The notes: generated by a model from the sequence alone, not told the origin. 64,000 bases of DNA from WRDF01 sp031552235 (GCA_031552235.1 JAVBMR010000010.1:51658-115657), one strand, 5' to 3'; positions 1-8,775 are shown, counted from the first letter of the stretch. Program-made: numbers and translations.

Positions 1-1148
1 GGCAACCCCAGCGAGGCGAAACCGGCTATGACATAGCAGACCGCCGCAAACGGCATGACCTTCATCAGCCCCCCCATCTCGCGTATGTCGCGCGTGTGCG
101 TCCGGCCGTATATCACGCCTATGAGTGAGAAGAACAGGGCCGTCATCAGCCCGTGCGAGAGCATCTGCAGCACGGCGCCCGTCATGGCGGTACGGTTGAG
201 CATGAGTATGGCGAACAGCACCAGCCCGCAGTGGCTCACCGAAGAATAGGCGTTGATGTATTTGAGGTCGGTCTGGACTATGGCCCCGTAAGCGCCGTAG
301 ACGACGCTGATGCCTGTCAGTATCAGGAATATCCTCGACAGCTCGTGCGCCGCCTCTGGCATCAGGAATATGGCGACACGGAAGCATCCGTATCCGCCCA
401 GTTTCATCAGCACCCCGGCATGCAGCATCGACACCGATGTCGGTGCCGCGGCATGGCCGTCGGGCGACCATGTGTGGAACGGGAACAGCGCCCCCAGAAC
501 CCCGAAACCTATGAACACCATGCTGAATATCCAATACTGGTGGTTCAGCGGGATATGCATCTGCGAGAGTTCCATTATGTTCATGGTCGTCCCGCCCGAA
601 GTAAAGTATATGCCCAAAATGCCCGTCAGCAGCAGGGCCGAACCGGCCATCAGCATCAGCGTGAGCTTCATTGCGGCGTACTCTTTCCTGCCCGTCCCCC
701 AAACGCCTATCAGCAGGAACATCGGGATGAGCGCCACCTCGTAGAACATGAACATGGTGAACAGGTCGAGCGATATGAAATAGCCGAACACACCTATCGC
801 CAGCAGGCAGTACCAGGCGAAAAAATCGCGCCCCATGTTCCACGCCGAGAACACCCCTGTGAACCCGACCACCGCAGAGAGCAGTATCATGACTATCGAG
901 ATCCCGTCGACCCCGACGGCGTAATGTATGTTCAGCGGCGCATACCAAACGGCGTTGGCCGTGAAGAGCATGGCCTCGCCCGAAACGGCCCTTTCCCGGA
1001 GGAACATCACGGCCAGCGCCACGGACAGCACCAGCAGCAGCCCGAAGCCGGAAACGGCCACAGCGCGCACATACTTCTGTCCGCGTCCCAGCAGCAGGAA
1101 CAGCAGTGCCGCCAGCGGGATAACAACCAAAAGCGATAATATATTCAT
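1..1148 (-). CDS. nuoM: NADH-quinone oxidoreductase subunit M (partial, 3' end outside window)
   Basis: Antiporter-like membrane subunit of respiratory complex I, part of the proton-pumping arm. The reading frame is open from an ATG at 1148 to the window edge, about 382 codons, so the C-terminal part is missing. The translation is almost wholly hydrophobic helices and carries the family signature FYEVALIPMFLLIG, whose Glu is the conserved TM5 carboxylate, followed by a FPFHTWSPDGHAAAPT stretch typical of the proton-antiporter domain. It starts 12 bases after the nuoL stop and is the last gene of the operon seen here. Complex I operons normally continue with nuoN, which would lie beyond base 1. 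Identity is secure. Confidence 0.95.
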   Translation of the reverse strand, partial: MNILSLLVVIPLAALLFLLLGRGQKYVRAVAVSGFGLLLVLSVALAVMFLRERAVSGEAMLFTANAVWYAPLNIHYAVGVDGISIVMILLSAVVGFTGVFSAWNMGRDFFAWYCLLAIGVFGYFISLDLFTMFMFYEVALIPMFLLIGVWGTGRKEYAAMKLTLMLMAGSALLLTGILGIYFTSGGTTMNIMELSQMHIPLNHQYWIFSMVFIGFGVLGALFPFHTWSPDGHAAAPTSVSMLHAGVLMKLGGYGCFRVAIFLMPEAAHELSRIFLILTGISVVYGAYGAIVQTDLKYINAYSSVSHCGLVLFAILMLNRTAMTGAVLQMLSHGLMTALFFSLIGVIYGRTHTRDIREMGGLMKVMPFAAVCYVIAGFASLGL

Positions 1149-1160
1149 TGCCCCGATCTT

Positions 1161-3071
1161 TTAGAATGCCAATACCAATATCGTTATAACCATCACCGAC
1201 ACCACGAACACGATGGCGTAGGTCTGCACCTTTCCCGACTGCGCACCCTTGATGGCCCCGGCCGCTTTTTCGGTCCCCGTCCCGAGCAGGTTCATTGTCC
1301 CGTCTACCACATGGCGGTCGAACCAGGCGACAGGTTTGCTGATACCCCGGAAGATGACGTTGTTCGTCACGAACATCCACACCTCGTCGATATAGAACCG
1401 GTGGTAGGCCGCGTCCCAAAAGCCGGCCCATTTCGTGCGGACCCGGGCGGCGCGGCCGCTCTCCCTGCGGTAGAACCACATGGCTATGATTATCCCCACG
1501 GCTCCCACACCGATACTCGCGGAGGCCACTGCCCAATCGATGCCTATGTCGTAAGGCTTCAAATCGGGGCTAAGGAAGAACGAGAACGGTACGAACCCGG
1601 TCACGCACGTCAGCAAAGCCAGTATCACGAGCGGCGCGGTCATGCTTGCCGGGGCCTCGTGCGGCCGTTCTTCGTACTGTCGGTCGGCACCCCAGAATAC
1701 TCTGAAATAGAGCCTGAACATATAAAACGCCGTCAGGCCCGATGTCAGCAGGAGGACGGCGAATACGAATTTGTTGTAAAGCAGGGCGGCGGCGAGTATC
1801 CCGTCCTTGCTGAAGAAGCCCGAAAACGGCGGCATGCCGGATATCGAAAGGCAGGCGACGAGGAACGTGACATGCGTAATGGGCATGTATTTCCGCAGGC
1901 TTCCCATCCGCCCCATTTCGTTGCTGTGTACGGCGTGTATTACCGCACCGGCGCCAAGGAACAGCAAGGCCTTGAAGAACGCGTGCGTGAAGAGGTGGGC
2001 CATGGAATAGGTGTATCCCTCGCCCAGCTCGCCGTCGAATCCCGAAGCACCCAGGGCTACCATCATAAACGCAATCTGCGAGATGGTAGAGAAAGCCAGT
2101 ACCCGTTTTATGTCGGTCTGGGTCACGGCTATAACCGCGGCGAACAGCGCCGTGAAAGTACCCACGTACATAACCGTGTCCATGACGCTCGGGGCTGCCG
2201 CGAAAATATATACCGGAAACAGGCGGGCTATAAGGAAAACCCCGGCCACAACCATCGTCGCGGCATGTATAAGCGCCGACACCGGCGTAGGGCCTTCCAT
2301 AGCATCCGGCAGCCAGATATGCAGCGGGAACATGGCCGATTTGCCCGCCGCCCCCACGAAGATCAGCGACGTGGCCCACGTAGCCGCAGAAAGCCCCAGG
2401 AACGAAACGTCTTTGGCCGTATCCTGGACAAGCATGGCTTCGTCAAACAGCATCGCTTTAAAATCGAACGTTCCCGTATAGTACGACAGTATGAGTATAC
2501 CTGTCAGAAATCCCAGGTCGGCGAAACGTGTCACGATAAACGCCTTCTTGGCCGCCCTGACAGCCGCCGGTTTGGTGTAGTAGAACCCGATTAGCAAATA
2601 GGAAGACGCGCCTACGAGTTCCCAGAATATGTAGGTCTGGAACAGGTTCGTCGCCGCCACCAGCCCCAGCATCGAGAAACTGAACAGCGAAAGCAGGGCG
2701 TAGTAGCGCTGGAAACCACGTTCGCCTTTCATATAGCCGAGGCTGTATATGTGTACCATCAGCGACACTGTGGTGATCACCACCAGCATCATGACCGAGA
2801 TCGAGTCGAGCATTACCCCCATATCGATACTCAGCTTCTCTCCGAAACGGAGCCACTCGGTCGAGAACGCCGTTACGGGCTTATAATAAGGCCATACCGA
2901 AGCGTCGGCGTAGAGGTAGCGGTAAGCGGTGTAATACGACAGCAGCGCCGGCACCGACATGCCTATCGTCCCTATGATGCCCGCCGCGCGCGGCCGCAGC
3001 CATTTGCCTCCCACCGAGAGGAACAGGAACAGGGCGAGCGGAATAAGAATTATGAATACAGTGAATCCCAT
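1161..3071 (-). CDS. nuoL: NADH-quinone oxidoreductase subunit L
   Basis: Largest antiporter-like subunit of complex I (636 aa), at the distal end of the membrane arm, with the long lateral helix. The N-terminal region has ELVGASSYLLIGFYY, which contains the conserved TM5 Glu. The central antiporter core includes FPLHIWLPDAMEGPTPVSALIHAATMV, hallmark residues of the Proton_antipo_M domain. The length is usual for the family. It lies 4 bases after nuoK and 12 before nuoM, so translation is probably coupled across the operon. Long antisense ORFs over this gene are shadows caused by the high G+C third positions. Confidence 0.96.
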   Translation of the reverse strand: MGFTVFIILIPLALFLFLSVGGKWLRPRAAGIIGTIGMSVPALLSYYTAYRYLYADASVWPYYKPVTAFSTEWLRFGEKLSIDMGVMLDSISVMMLVVITTVSLMVHIYSLGYMKGERGFQRYYALLSLFSFSMLGLVAATNLFQTYIFWELVGASSYLLIGFYYTKPAAVRAAKKAFIVTRFADLGFLTGILILSYYTGTFDFKAMLFDEAMLVQDTAKDVSFLGLSAATWATSLIFVGAAGKSAMFPLHIWLPDAMEGPTPVSALIHAATMVVAGVFLIARLFPVYIFAAAPSVMDTVMYVGTFTALFAAVIAVTQTDIKRVLAFSTISQIAFMMVALGASGFDGELGEGYTYSMAHLFTHAFFKALLFLGAGAVIHAVHSNEMGRMGSLRKYMPITHVTFLVACLSISGMPPFSGFFSKDGILAAALLYNKFVFAVLLLTSGLTAFYMFRLYFRVFWGADRQYEERPHEAPASMTAPLVILALLTCVTGFVPFSFFLSPDLKPYDIGIDWAVASASIGVGAVGIIIAMWFYRRESGRAARVRTKWAGFWDAAYHRFYIDEVWMFVTNNVIFRGISKPVAWFDRHVVDGTMNLLGTGTEKAAGAIKGAQSGKVQTYAIVFVVSVMVITILVLAF

Positions 3072-3075
3072 GTCG

Positions 3076-3384
3076 TTAATATTTCATTTTGTCTATATGG
3101 CGTACATCGATGTTGTTGGCAATCCGGTACACGTTTATGATAATCGCTATTGCCACGGCCGTTTCGGCGGCCGATACGGCGATCCCGAAGAGGCTGAAGA
3201 ACATACCCTCCATATGTTCCGGATAGAGGTAGCGGTTGAATACGCTGAAGTTGATCTCCACCGAGTTGAGTATCAGCTCGATTGATATCAGCATCGCCAG
3301 CAGGTTCTTGCGGGTTATGAACCCGTAGACCCCGATGAAAAACATGATCGAACTGACGATCAGGTAATGTTCCATTGATACCAT
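3076..3384 (-). CDS. nuoK: NADH-quinone oxidoreductase subunit K
   Basis: Small complex I membrane subunit (102 aa) with three transmembrane helices, homologous to MrpC. The family signature NLLAMLISIELILNSVEINF is present, carrying the conserved Glu in the second helix that takes part in proton translocation. The length is typical. It lies between nuoJ (21-base gap) and nuoL (4-base gap) in the canonical order J-K-L. The preferred start is the ATG at 3384, preceded by a short A-rich spacer; the next Met is five codons in and would leave the first helix largely intact, so the exact start is slightly uncertain. Confidence 0.93.
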   Translation of the reverse strand: MVSMEHYLIVSSIMFFIGVYGFITRKNLLAMLISIELILNSVEINFSVFNRYLYPEHMEGMFFSLFGIAVSAAETAVAIAIIINVYRIANNIDVRHIDKMKY

Positions 3385-3405
3385 AGTCCTTTGTCTTTTA
3401 TGCGG

Positions 3406-3927
3406 TTAGCGTTTGCGTGCAATCAATATGGCCCCTATTGCGCAGGCAAGGAGCAATATGCTGAGCGCCTCGAACGAGAGCAGGTATTGGTACTTCCCCG
3501 TACCCATCAGGGCGTGGCCTATCTCTTTCATTTCTATCTCGCTGTCGCCCATAAGCGCCGGGTTCTCCCCGAACAGGAACCGGTGCTTAACCGTCACCCA
3601 CGTTGTGATGGCGATCCCGGCAATGGCGGTAACGAGTCCCGCAGACATCCTCTGTTTATCGTGGGATTCGGCGCGGTCGCCCTTCGAGCTGGTCAGCAGT
3701 ATCGCAAAAATGAAAAGGATCAGGATGCCGCCCGCGTAGACCGAGAGCTGCACCACCGCGAGGAAGTGGTAGTTGAGCATGAGGTAAAGCCCTGCCGTAC
3801 AGATCAGCACGATGAGCAGGTAGGCGGCCGCCCGGAGCATCTGCCGCGCTGTAACGGCAAAGATCGACGCGCCGATTATGGCCGCCGCCAGGCAGTAGAA
3901 TACTATTGTGTTGGCTAATTCTCCCAT
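3406..3927 (-). CDS. nuoJ: NADH-quinone oxidoreductase subunit J
   Basis: Membrane subunit of complex I (173 aa) with about five hydrophobic segments. The N-terminus IVFYCLAAAIIGASIFAVTARQMLRAA and the downstream VVQLSVYAGGILILFIFAILLT segment match the conserved NuoJ TM3 region. The segment between about residues 85 and 125 is charged and loop-like, as in other Bacteroidetes NuoJ. It starts 3 bases after nuoI ends and is followed by nuoK, fitting the standard order. Family assignment rests on the signature helix and context. Confidence 0.93.
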   Translation of the reverse strand: MGELANTIVFYCLAAAIIGASIFAVTARQMLRAAAYLLIVLICTAGLYLMLNYHFLAVVQLSVYAGGILILFIFAILLTSSKGDRAESHDKQRMSAGLVTAIAGIAITTWVTVKHRFLFGENPALMGDSEIEMKEIGHALMGTGKYQYLLSFEALSILLLACAIGAILIARKR

Positions 3928-3930
3928 CGC

Positions 3931-4533
3931 TTAGAGTGTTTGAGGGTTTGAGGCCGGGACTGCGGCCGGTTCCGCGGGAGCCGTGTTATCACCCTCCGCT
4001 TTATCCGCGCCAACCTCCTGCTGACTTTCGGTAGCAGGGGTCGAGGCCGAGGCAGGGGCCGGGGCTGCAACCGGCTTAGGCGCCAGCGACGACCCCGGCC
4101 GGTTGAGTTGCTTAACCAGCGTGCTTTTCGTGAACACCGAGTGTTCGAACGAGTTGGTGAACACGATAGCGTCGAACGGGCAGCTGCGCACGCACAGTTC
4201 GCAGAATATACACCCGCCCACATCGTATATATGCCTGTCCAGCACCTTCTTGGGTTTGCCCGTAACCGGATCGTCCTCCATCTTGGACAGCACCGTTATC
4301 GTCCCGTTGGGGCAGGTGTTCTGGCAGATTGAGCAGGCCGTGCATTTGTGGTGGTTGTCCGCGTCATGAGGCATGGTGAGCAGCGCCCGGAAGCGTTCGA
4401 AATACTCGTGCCGCCCCCTGTTCTCGGGATATTGCTCAGTCAGCTTGGGGCGCACGAAGTTGAGCATCGTGATATACATCCCCTGCATCAGACGCCATAT
4501 GCCCGTGAATATGTTAGCTATGTATCCTGTCAT
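3931..4533 (-). CDS. nuoI: NADH-quinone oxidoreductase subunit I (2x[4Fe-4S] ferredoxin subunit)
   Basis: Peripheral-arm subunit carrying clusters N6a and N6b that pass electrons toward NuoB. Two classical CxxCxxCxxxCP motifs are visible: CTACSICQNTCP and CIFCELCVRSCP. I start the gene at the ATG at 4533 because it overlaps the nuoH stop as ATGA, giving 200 aa; a longer frame back to 4596 runs into nuoH and adds no conserved sequence. After the second cluster motif, roughly the last 50 residues are an Ala/Pro/Glu-rich low-complexity tail not found in most NuoI proteins and probably disordered. Next gene, nuoJ, follows after 3 bases. Confidence 0.95.
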   Translation of the reverse strand: MTGYIANIFTGIWRLMQGMYITMLNFVRPKLTEQYPENRGRHEYFERFRALLTMPHDADNHHKCTACSICQNTCPNGTITVLSKMEDDPVTGKPKKVLDRHIYDVGGCIFCELCVRSCPFDAIVFTNSFEHSVFTKSTLVKQLNRPGSSLAPKPVAAPAPASASTPATESQQEVGADKAEGDNTAPAEPAAVPASNPQTL

Positions 4534-5594
4534 AATATTACCACTAAAGCCATAAGTATCAAATTTATAAGACATATCGGCATCAGCACCCTCCACTCCA
4601 GGTTAAGGAGTTGGTCGATCCTCAGGCGCGGGAACGTCCAGCGCACCCACAGCGCCATGAAGACGCAGAAGAACGTCTTGCCGAAGAACCACACGAACGA
4701 CGGGATGTAGTCCATAACGGCGTTGAACCCGTCCCATCCGGGGATGTGGAGCGGCTGCCATCCGCCCAGGAACATTGTCGTGGCGACGGCGGCGATGATG
4801 AACATGTTGAGGTACTCGGCCAGGTAGAAGAATCCGAACTGTATGCCCGAATACTCGGTGTGGTACCCTGAAGTAAGCTCCGACTCGGCCTCGGGCATAT
4901 CGAAAGGCCCGCGGTTTGTTTCGGCATGGCCGGCGATAAGATAGATCAGGAACGCTATGCAGGCAGGGACGTGTCCCTTGAATATGAACCACATATCGGC
5001 CTGTTGCGCCACTATTTCCGAGAGCTGCATACTGCCGCTCAGCACCACGATGGACATCAGCGACAGCCCGGCAGACAGTTCGTAGCTTATCAGTTGCGCT
5101 CCGCTTCGCATGGCGCCTATCATCGAGTACTTGCTGTTGCTCGACCACCCTGCCATCAGGATACCCACCACCCCGAGCGACGACACGGCCAGCACATAGA
5201 ACACGCCCACATTGAAATCCAGGGCCTGCAACCCGTTGGCGAAAGGTATCGCGGCGAAGGTGCATATCGACCCTATGATGACGAAGAACGACGCCATGCG
5301 GAAAAGCACCTTATCGGACTTATCGATGCTGATAAGCTCCTTGAGCAGTATCTTTATCATGTCGGCGACTGACTGGAACATCCCCCACTTGCCCACGCGG
5401 TTCGGCCCTATGCGGCACTGGAAAAACCCGCAGACCTTCCTTTCGACATATATAAGTATCAAAGCCAGCACGGCGTAGGCCACAAGTATGGCGAGGCCTA
5501 TCAGCACGAACTCTATGGCCAGCGCCCATCCGTCGCCCACCCAGCCGCGCAGCGCCGTGTCTATCCATCCCGTAAGTTCCGTAAAACTCCACAT
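4530..5594 (-). CDS. nuoH: NADH-quinone oxidoreductase subunit H
   Basis: Complex I membrane subunit at the junction of the two arms, forming much of the quinone-binding chamber (354 aa, eight or nine helices). Diagnostic stretches include IYVERKVCGFFQCRIGPNRVG near residue 50, an RGPFDMPEAESELTSGYHTEYSG loop in the middle, and FVWFFGKTFFCVFMALWVRWTFPRLRIDQLL near the C-terminus. All are strongly conserved quinone-site loops. It begins 22 bases after nuoCD and its stop overlaps the nuoI start by four bases. Confidence 0.96.
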   Translation of the reverse strand: MWSFTELTGWIDTALRGWVGDGWALAIEFVLIGLAILVAYAVLALILIYVERKVCGFFQCRIGPNRVGKWGMFQSVADMIKILLKELISIDKSDKVLFRMASFFVIIGSICTFAAIPFANGLQALDFNVGVFYVLAVSSLGVVGILMAGWSSNSKYSMIGAMRSGAQLISYELSAGLSLMSIVVLSGSMQLSEIVAQQADMWFIFKGHVPACIAFLIYLIAGHAETNRGPFDMPEAESELTSGYHTEYSGIQFGFFYLAEYLNMFIIAAVATTMFLGGWQPLHIPGWDGFNAVMDYIPSFVWFFGKTFFCVFMALWVRWTFPRLRIDQLLNLEWRVLMPICLINLILMALVVIL

Positions 5595-5616
5595 ATCGTT
5601 TTTGTTTACTGTTATC

Positions 5617-7245
5617 TTACCTGTCGATGCAGGGTATCACATAATCGAGCGAGCCGCCCAGCATTATCAGGTCGGCCACTTTGTTTCCGGGGGCGACCTC
5701 CTTGAGCGCGCCGACGAGCGTCATCGAGGGCGAGCGGAATTTCACGCGGTAGGGGTTCTTGTCGCCCTTGCTCATTATATGCACCCCGAACTGGCCTCGG
5801 GCGTTCTCCACACGCTGGAAATATTCGCCCTCCGGCAACTTGATGATGCCCTTTATGTTTTCCGCGTAAGGCCCTTCGGGTATGTTGTCCACAAGCTGTT
5901 CGATTATCCTCAGCGACTGCTCGATCTCGTGCAGGCGGATGATGTAGCGGTCGAAAGTTTCGCCGCCGGTGCGAAGCACCTGTTCGAAATCGACACGTCC
6001 GTATGCGGCATAAGGATCCGCCTTGCGGTAGTCGTTCGCCCAGCCCGACGCCCTTCCGGCCGGGCCTGTAATCCCGAGCGCTATCGCCTTTTCGCGCGAA
6101 AGGTAGCCCACATCCTTCATTCGGCCTGTGGCTATCGGGTTGCCCGTGAAGAGCAAATGGTGTTCTTTCAGCATCTTGCGCATATAGGGTATGAACTCCC
6201 TAACGCGCCTTTGGAAATTCGGGTGTATGTCTTTGGCTACGCCCCCGATGGTATTGTAATTGACCATCAGGCGGCCCCCGGCGGTCTCCTCGAATATGTC
6301 CATTATCTTCTCGCGGTCGCGCATGCCGTAGATGAAAGCCGTCACAGCCCCCATGTCCATGCACATCGACCCCCATCCCAGCAGGTGCGAGGCAATGCGG
6401 GTCAGCTCGTCGAAAATGGTACGCACAACCACCGCACGCTGCGGCACGTCGATTTGCAGCGCCTTTTCGCAGCACAGGCAGAAGCCGTGGCGGTTGATAG
6501 TCCCCGAGAGGTAGTCGAGCCTGTCGGTAAGGTGCAGTATCTGGGGGTATGTGTAGTTCTCGCACATTTTCTCGACGCCGCGGTGGATGTATCCGAAATG
6601 GGGATCGACCGTGCGCACGTTCTCGCCGTCGAGCCTGACCCTCAGGTGCAGCACGCCGTGCATCGCCGGGTGCTGCGGCCCGAAGTTGATGACGTAGTCC
6701 TGGTCGTCGTACATCATCTTCCACGTATGGTGTTCGCCGTCCGCGCCGGTTTCGTCTACCGGCAGGGCGTCCATGTCGGTAAAAAGCTCGTTTCGGTCGG
6801 GTATCGGGTTTATCGCCGGGTCGGCGTCGTAGTCCTTGCGCAGCGGCCAGCCCTTCCATCGCTCGCGCAGGAAAAGCCGCCTCATGTCGGGGTTATCCGC
6901 GAACAGGATGCCGAAGAAATCATGCACCTCGCGCTCGTAAACCTGCCCCACCTCCCATATGTCGCAGATCGTGGGCAGCACCGGTTTTTCGCGGTCTTCC
7001 ACACCTGTTTTCAGCGACAGCACGTCGGCCGTATCCCCGCTTTGGGCGATATGGTATATCACCCCCAGCCTCTCGCCGTAGTCCATGCCGACCATATCTA
7101 TCAGGAAATCGTATCCGTTCTCCATGACGAACAAGGCCGTATCCCGCAGATTTTCAGGTGCTACGGCAACACACAACCTGCCGTCAGTCTCCGTGACATC
7201 GGCCTCCGCAAGCCAGCCGAACCTATCTGTTAACTTCTTTTTCAT
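5617..7245 (-). CDS. nuoCD: NADH-quinone oxidoreductase fused subunits C and D
   Basis: Fusion of the 30-kDa-type NuoC subunit (about residues 1-150) with the 49-kDa-type NuoD subunit (about residues 180-542); the two form the quinone-site wall of the peripheral arm with NuoB. NuoC is recognised by the EREVHDFFGI and LRKDY motifs, NuoD by NFGPQHPAMHGVLHL, HFGYIHRGVEKM and a C-terminal segment ending in an IDR tripeptide. Such fusion is known in Bacteroidetes and enterobacteria. The start at 7245 gives a 23-base overlap with nuoB, so some uncertainty about the exact start remains; the next Met is well inside the NuoC domain. Confidence 0.96.
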   Translation of the reverse strand: MKKKLTDRFGWLAEADVTETDGRLCVAVAPENLRDTALFVMENGYDFLIDMVGMDYGERLGVIYHIAQSGDTADVLSLKTGVEDREKPVLPTICDIWEVGQVYEREVHDFFGILFADNPDMRRLFLRERWKGWPLRKDYDADPAINPIPDRNELFTDMDALPVDETGADGEHHTWKMMYDDQDYVINFGPQHPAMHGVLHLRVRLDGENVRTVDPHFGYIHRGVEKMCENYTYPQILHLTDRLDYLSGTINRHGFCLCCEKALQIDVPQRAVVVRTIFDELTRIASHLLGWGSMCMDMGAVTAFIYGMRDREKIMDIFEETAGGRLMVNYNTIGGVAKDIHPNFQRRVREFIPYMRKMLKEHHLLFTGNPIATGRMKDVGYLSREKAIALGITGPAGRASGWANDYRKADPYAAYGRVDFEQVLRTGGETFDRYIIRLHEIEQSLRIIEQLVDNIPEGPYAENIKGIIKLPEGEYFQRVENARGQFGVHIMSKGDKNPYRVKFRSPSMTLVGALKEVAPGNKVADLIMLGGSLDYVIPCIDR

Positions 7246-7858
7246 GCTTTTCAGATTCTTCAGCTATTATGGACATGTCTTCTTTCACGACCGGCTGGTC
7301 GGGCAATTTAAAAAAATCCTGCACTTTTATCTTGCGTTCGAGCTGCATCATGCCGTAGAATATCGCATCCGGGCGCGGCGGGCAGCCCGGCACGAAAACG
7401 TCCACCGGAATTATCTGATCCACCCCCATCACCACATGGTACGAGCTTTTGAACGGCCCGCCGCCTATTGCGCACGCGCCTATGGCCATCACGTACTTCG
7501 GTTCGGCCATCTGGTCGTAGAGCCTCTTGAGCACTGGCGCCATCTTATGCACCACCGTCCCGAAGACCATGATCACGTCTGCCTGGCGCGGGCTGTTGCG
7601 GTACACTTCCCACCCGAAACGAGAGAAGTCGTAACGCGCCGCGCTCATGCTCATGAACTCGATCCCACAGCAGCTTGTGGCGAACGTGAGCGGCCACACC
7701 GAATTGGAGCGCCCCCAGTTTATAATGTCGTTCAGCTTGCCCACCACGACGTTGGTGCCGTTCTGCCGCAGCTCTTCGACGTATTTTTCGAGGTATTCGT
7801 TATCGTTGAAATCCTCGTAGCGCATATCCTTTATGCGCGTTTTTTTGCTTACTTCCAT
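7223..7858 (-). CDS. nuoB: NADH-quinone oxidoreductase subunit B (cluster N2)
   Basis: Peripheral-arm subunit that binds the terminal [4Fe-4S] cluster N2 and reduces quinone together with NuoD. The cluster ligands are visible: tandem cysteines in ATSCCGIEFM, then GACAIGGGPF and VPGCPPRPDAI. I place the start at 7858 (211 aa), overlapping the nuoA stop by ten bases; an in-frame start at 7879 would add seven residues that fall inside nuoA. The C-terminal tail past the P-G-C-P-P motif is charged (Glu/Lys-rich). Family membership is certain. Confidence 0.95.
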   Translation of the reverse strand: MEVSKKTRIKDMRYEDFNDNEYLEKYVEELRQNGTNVVVGKLNDIINWGRSNSVWPLTFATSCCGIEFMSMSAARYDFSRFGWEVYRNSPRQADVIMVFGTVVHKMAPVLKRLYDQMAEPKYVMAIGACAIGGGPFKSSYHVVMGVDQIIPVDVFVPGCPPRPDAIFYGMMQLERKIKVQDFFKLPDQPVVKEDMSIIAEESEKHEKEVNR

Positions 7859-8202
7859 TTCAAAGCCCCTTTCTTCCACGCGTAGGCAAGCCCCAGCGCG
7901 AGGATCACAAGAAAGAACAACACACTGACCAGCCCGTCAGTCCCCATCTCGCCCATCACCGTCGCCCACGGGAACAGCAGGACGGTTTCGACGTCGAAGA
8001 CAAGGTAAAGTATCGCGAACAGGTAGTACCCCACCCGGAACTGCATCCAGGATGTCCCGCGGGTCGGAATGCCGCACTCGTATACGTCGCCTTTGAGCGG
8101 ATTCATCGAACGTGGCGCCAGCCACATGGCTATCAGCAGGGCCGCCCCTACCAACACGACGGCGGTAATCAAAACAACAAGGAAAACGGCGGAATCAGTC
8201 AT
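7849..8202 (-). CDS. nuoA: NADH-quinone oxidoreductase subunit A
   Basis: Three-helix complex I membrane subunit, first gene of the operon (117 aa). The conserved YECG motif (Cys of the quinone-site loop) and the FAILYLVFDVETVLLFPWA segment are present. The frame is open further upstream to 8304, but that extension is rich in Arg and Ala without family similarity, so I take the ATG at 8202 (MTDSAVF...). Upstream on the minus strand lies an AT-rich stretch containing TAATTTTA around 8220-8240, a possible weak -7 element for the whole operon. Confidence 0.92.
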   Translation of the reverse strand: MTDSAVFLVVLITAVVLVGAALLIAMWLAPRSMNPLKGDVYECGIPTRGTSWMQFRVGYYLFAILYLVFDVETVLLFPWATVMGEMGTDGLVSVLFFLVILALGLAYAWKKGALKWK

Positions 8203-8305
8203 AACAAACGAATTAAAGCCGGATAAAATTAGTAAAATCAGTCGAAGTAAACAAGCCCGCGGCCATGCCGCACGATTCCCGGACGGATTTCCGGAATACG
8301 GCAAG

Positions 8306-8755
8306 TTAAATAATGAGCCTGCTCCACAGGCTCAGGTTCCCTGACGAGGGGAAAGTCCGGACGGCAAAAAGACAGGAAACGGCACGGGTTTCGATCCTCC
8401 GGTTTCTGGCAACGGGATCATGGATGTAATTATGGATATCCTTGATATTCTCACATGGACAGCCGCCAGAGAATCCGGCGGCATCGATGGAGGGAGCCTG
8501 TTCGCACGGGCTGCACGGGACAGCGGCGGCAGATGAGAAAGCCATCCCGGCCGTTTGGAACAGCACAGAATCCGACGATTCGGCTATGGCGGCCGATGAA
8601 AACGATGCCGAACTGGTAAGCAGCGCCGGATCTGCGTCGACAGCCGGCAACAGGGTTGCACTGACGGCTGAAGACGGAACGGCACCCGTAACCGGCCTTG
8701 CTCCCAAGACCAACCCCAGAACCAATAAAACGGCGTATATTCTCCGGTTTTTCAA
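8306..8755 (-). CDS. Possible small exported protein, TTG start (doubtful)
   Basis: A 149-codon frame whose first 25 residues look like a signal peptide (two Arg, a hydrophobic run AVLLVLGLVLGA, then small residues and Ala-Val-Pro). The rest is rich in Ser, Ala and Pro with no domain I recognise; three pairs of cysteines occur between residues 80 and 105. The start codon is TTG, and a promoter-like TACATTTG lies 20 bases upstream at 8776-8783 on the same strand. Against it: non-ATG start, low-complexity composition, and overlapping ORFs on both strands (118 aa at 8451-8807 minus, 122 aa at 8442-8810 plus). Could be a real secreted peptide or chance. Confidence 0.3.
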   Translation of the reverse strand: MKNRRIYAVLLVLGLVLGARPVTGAVPSSAVSATLLPAVDADPALLTSSASFSSAAIAESSDSVLFQTAGMAFSSAAAVPCSPCEQAPSIDAAGFSGGCPCENIKDIHNYIHDPVARNRRIETRAVSCLFAVRTFPSSGNLSLWSRLII

Positions 8756-8775
8756 ACCCCAAGCGAATTTTCATG

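Noticed and set aside
5488..7233. 581-codon ORF opposite nuoCD
   Set aside because: Shadow of nuoCD on the other strand; His/Val/Arg-rich without motifs.
8296..8450. Cobalamin riboswitch or complete RNase P RNA
   Set aside because: Only one short block resembles either; the B12-box and the further RNase P conserved regions are missing.
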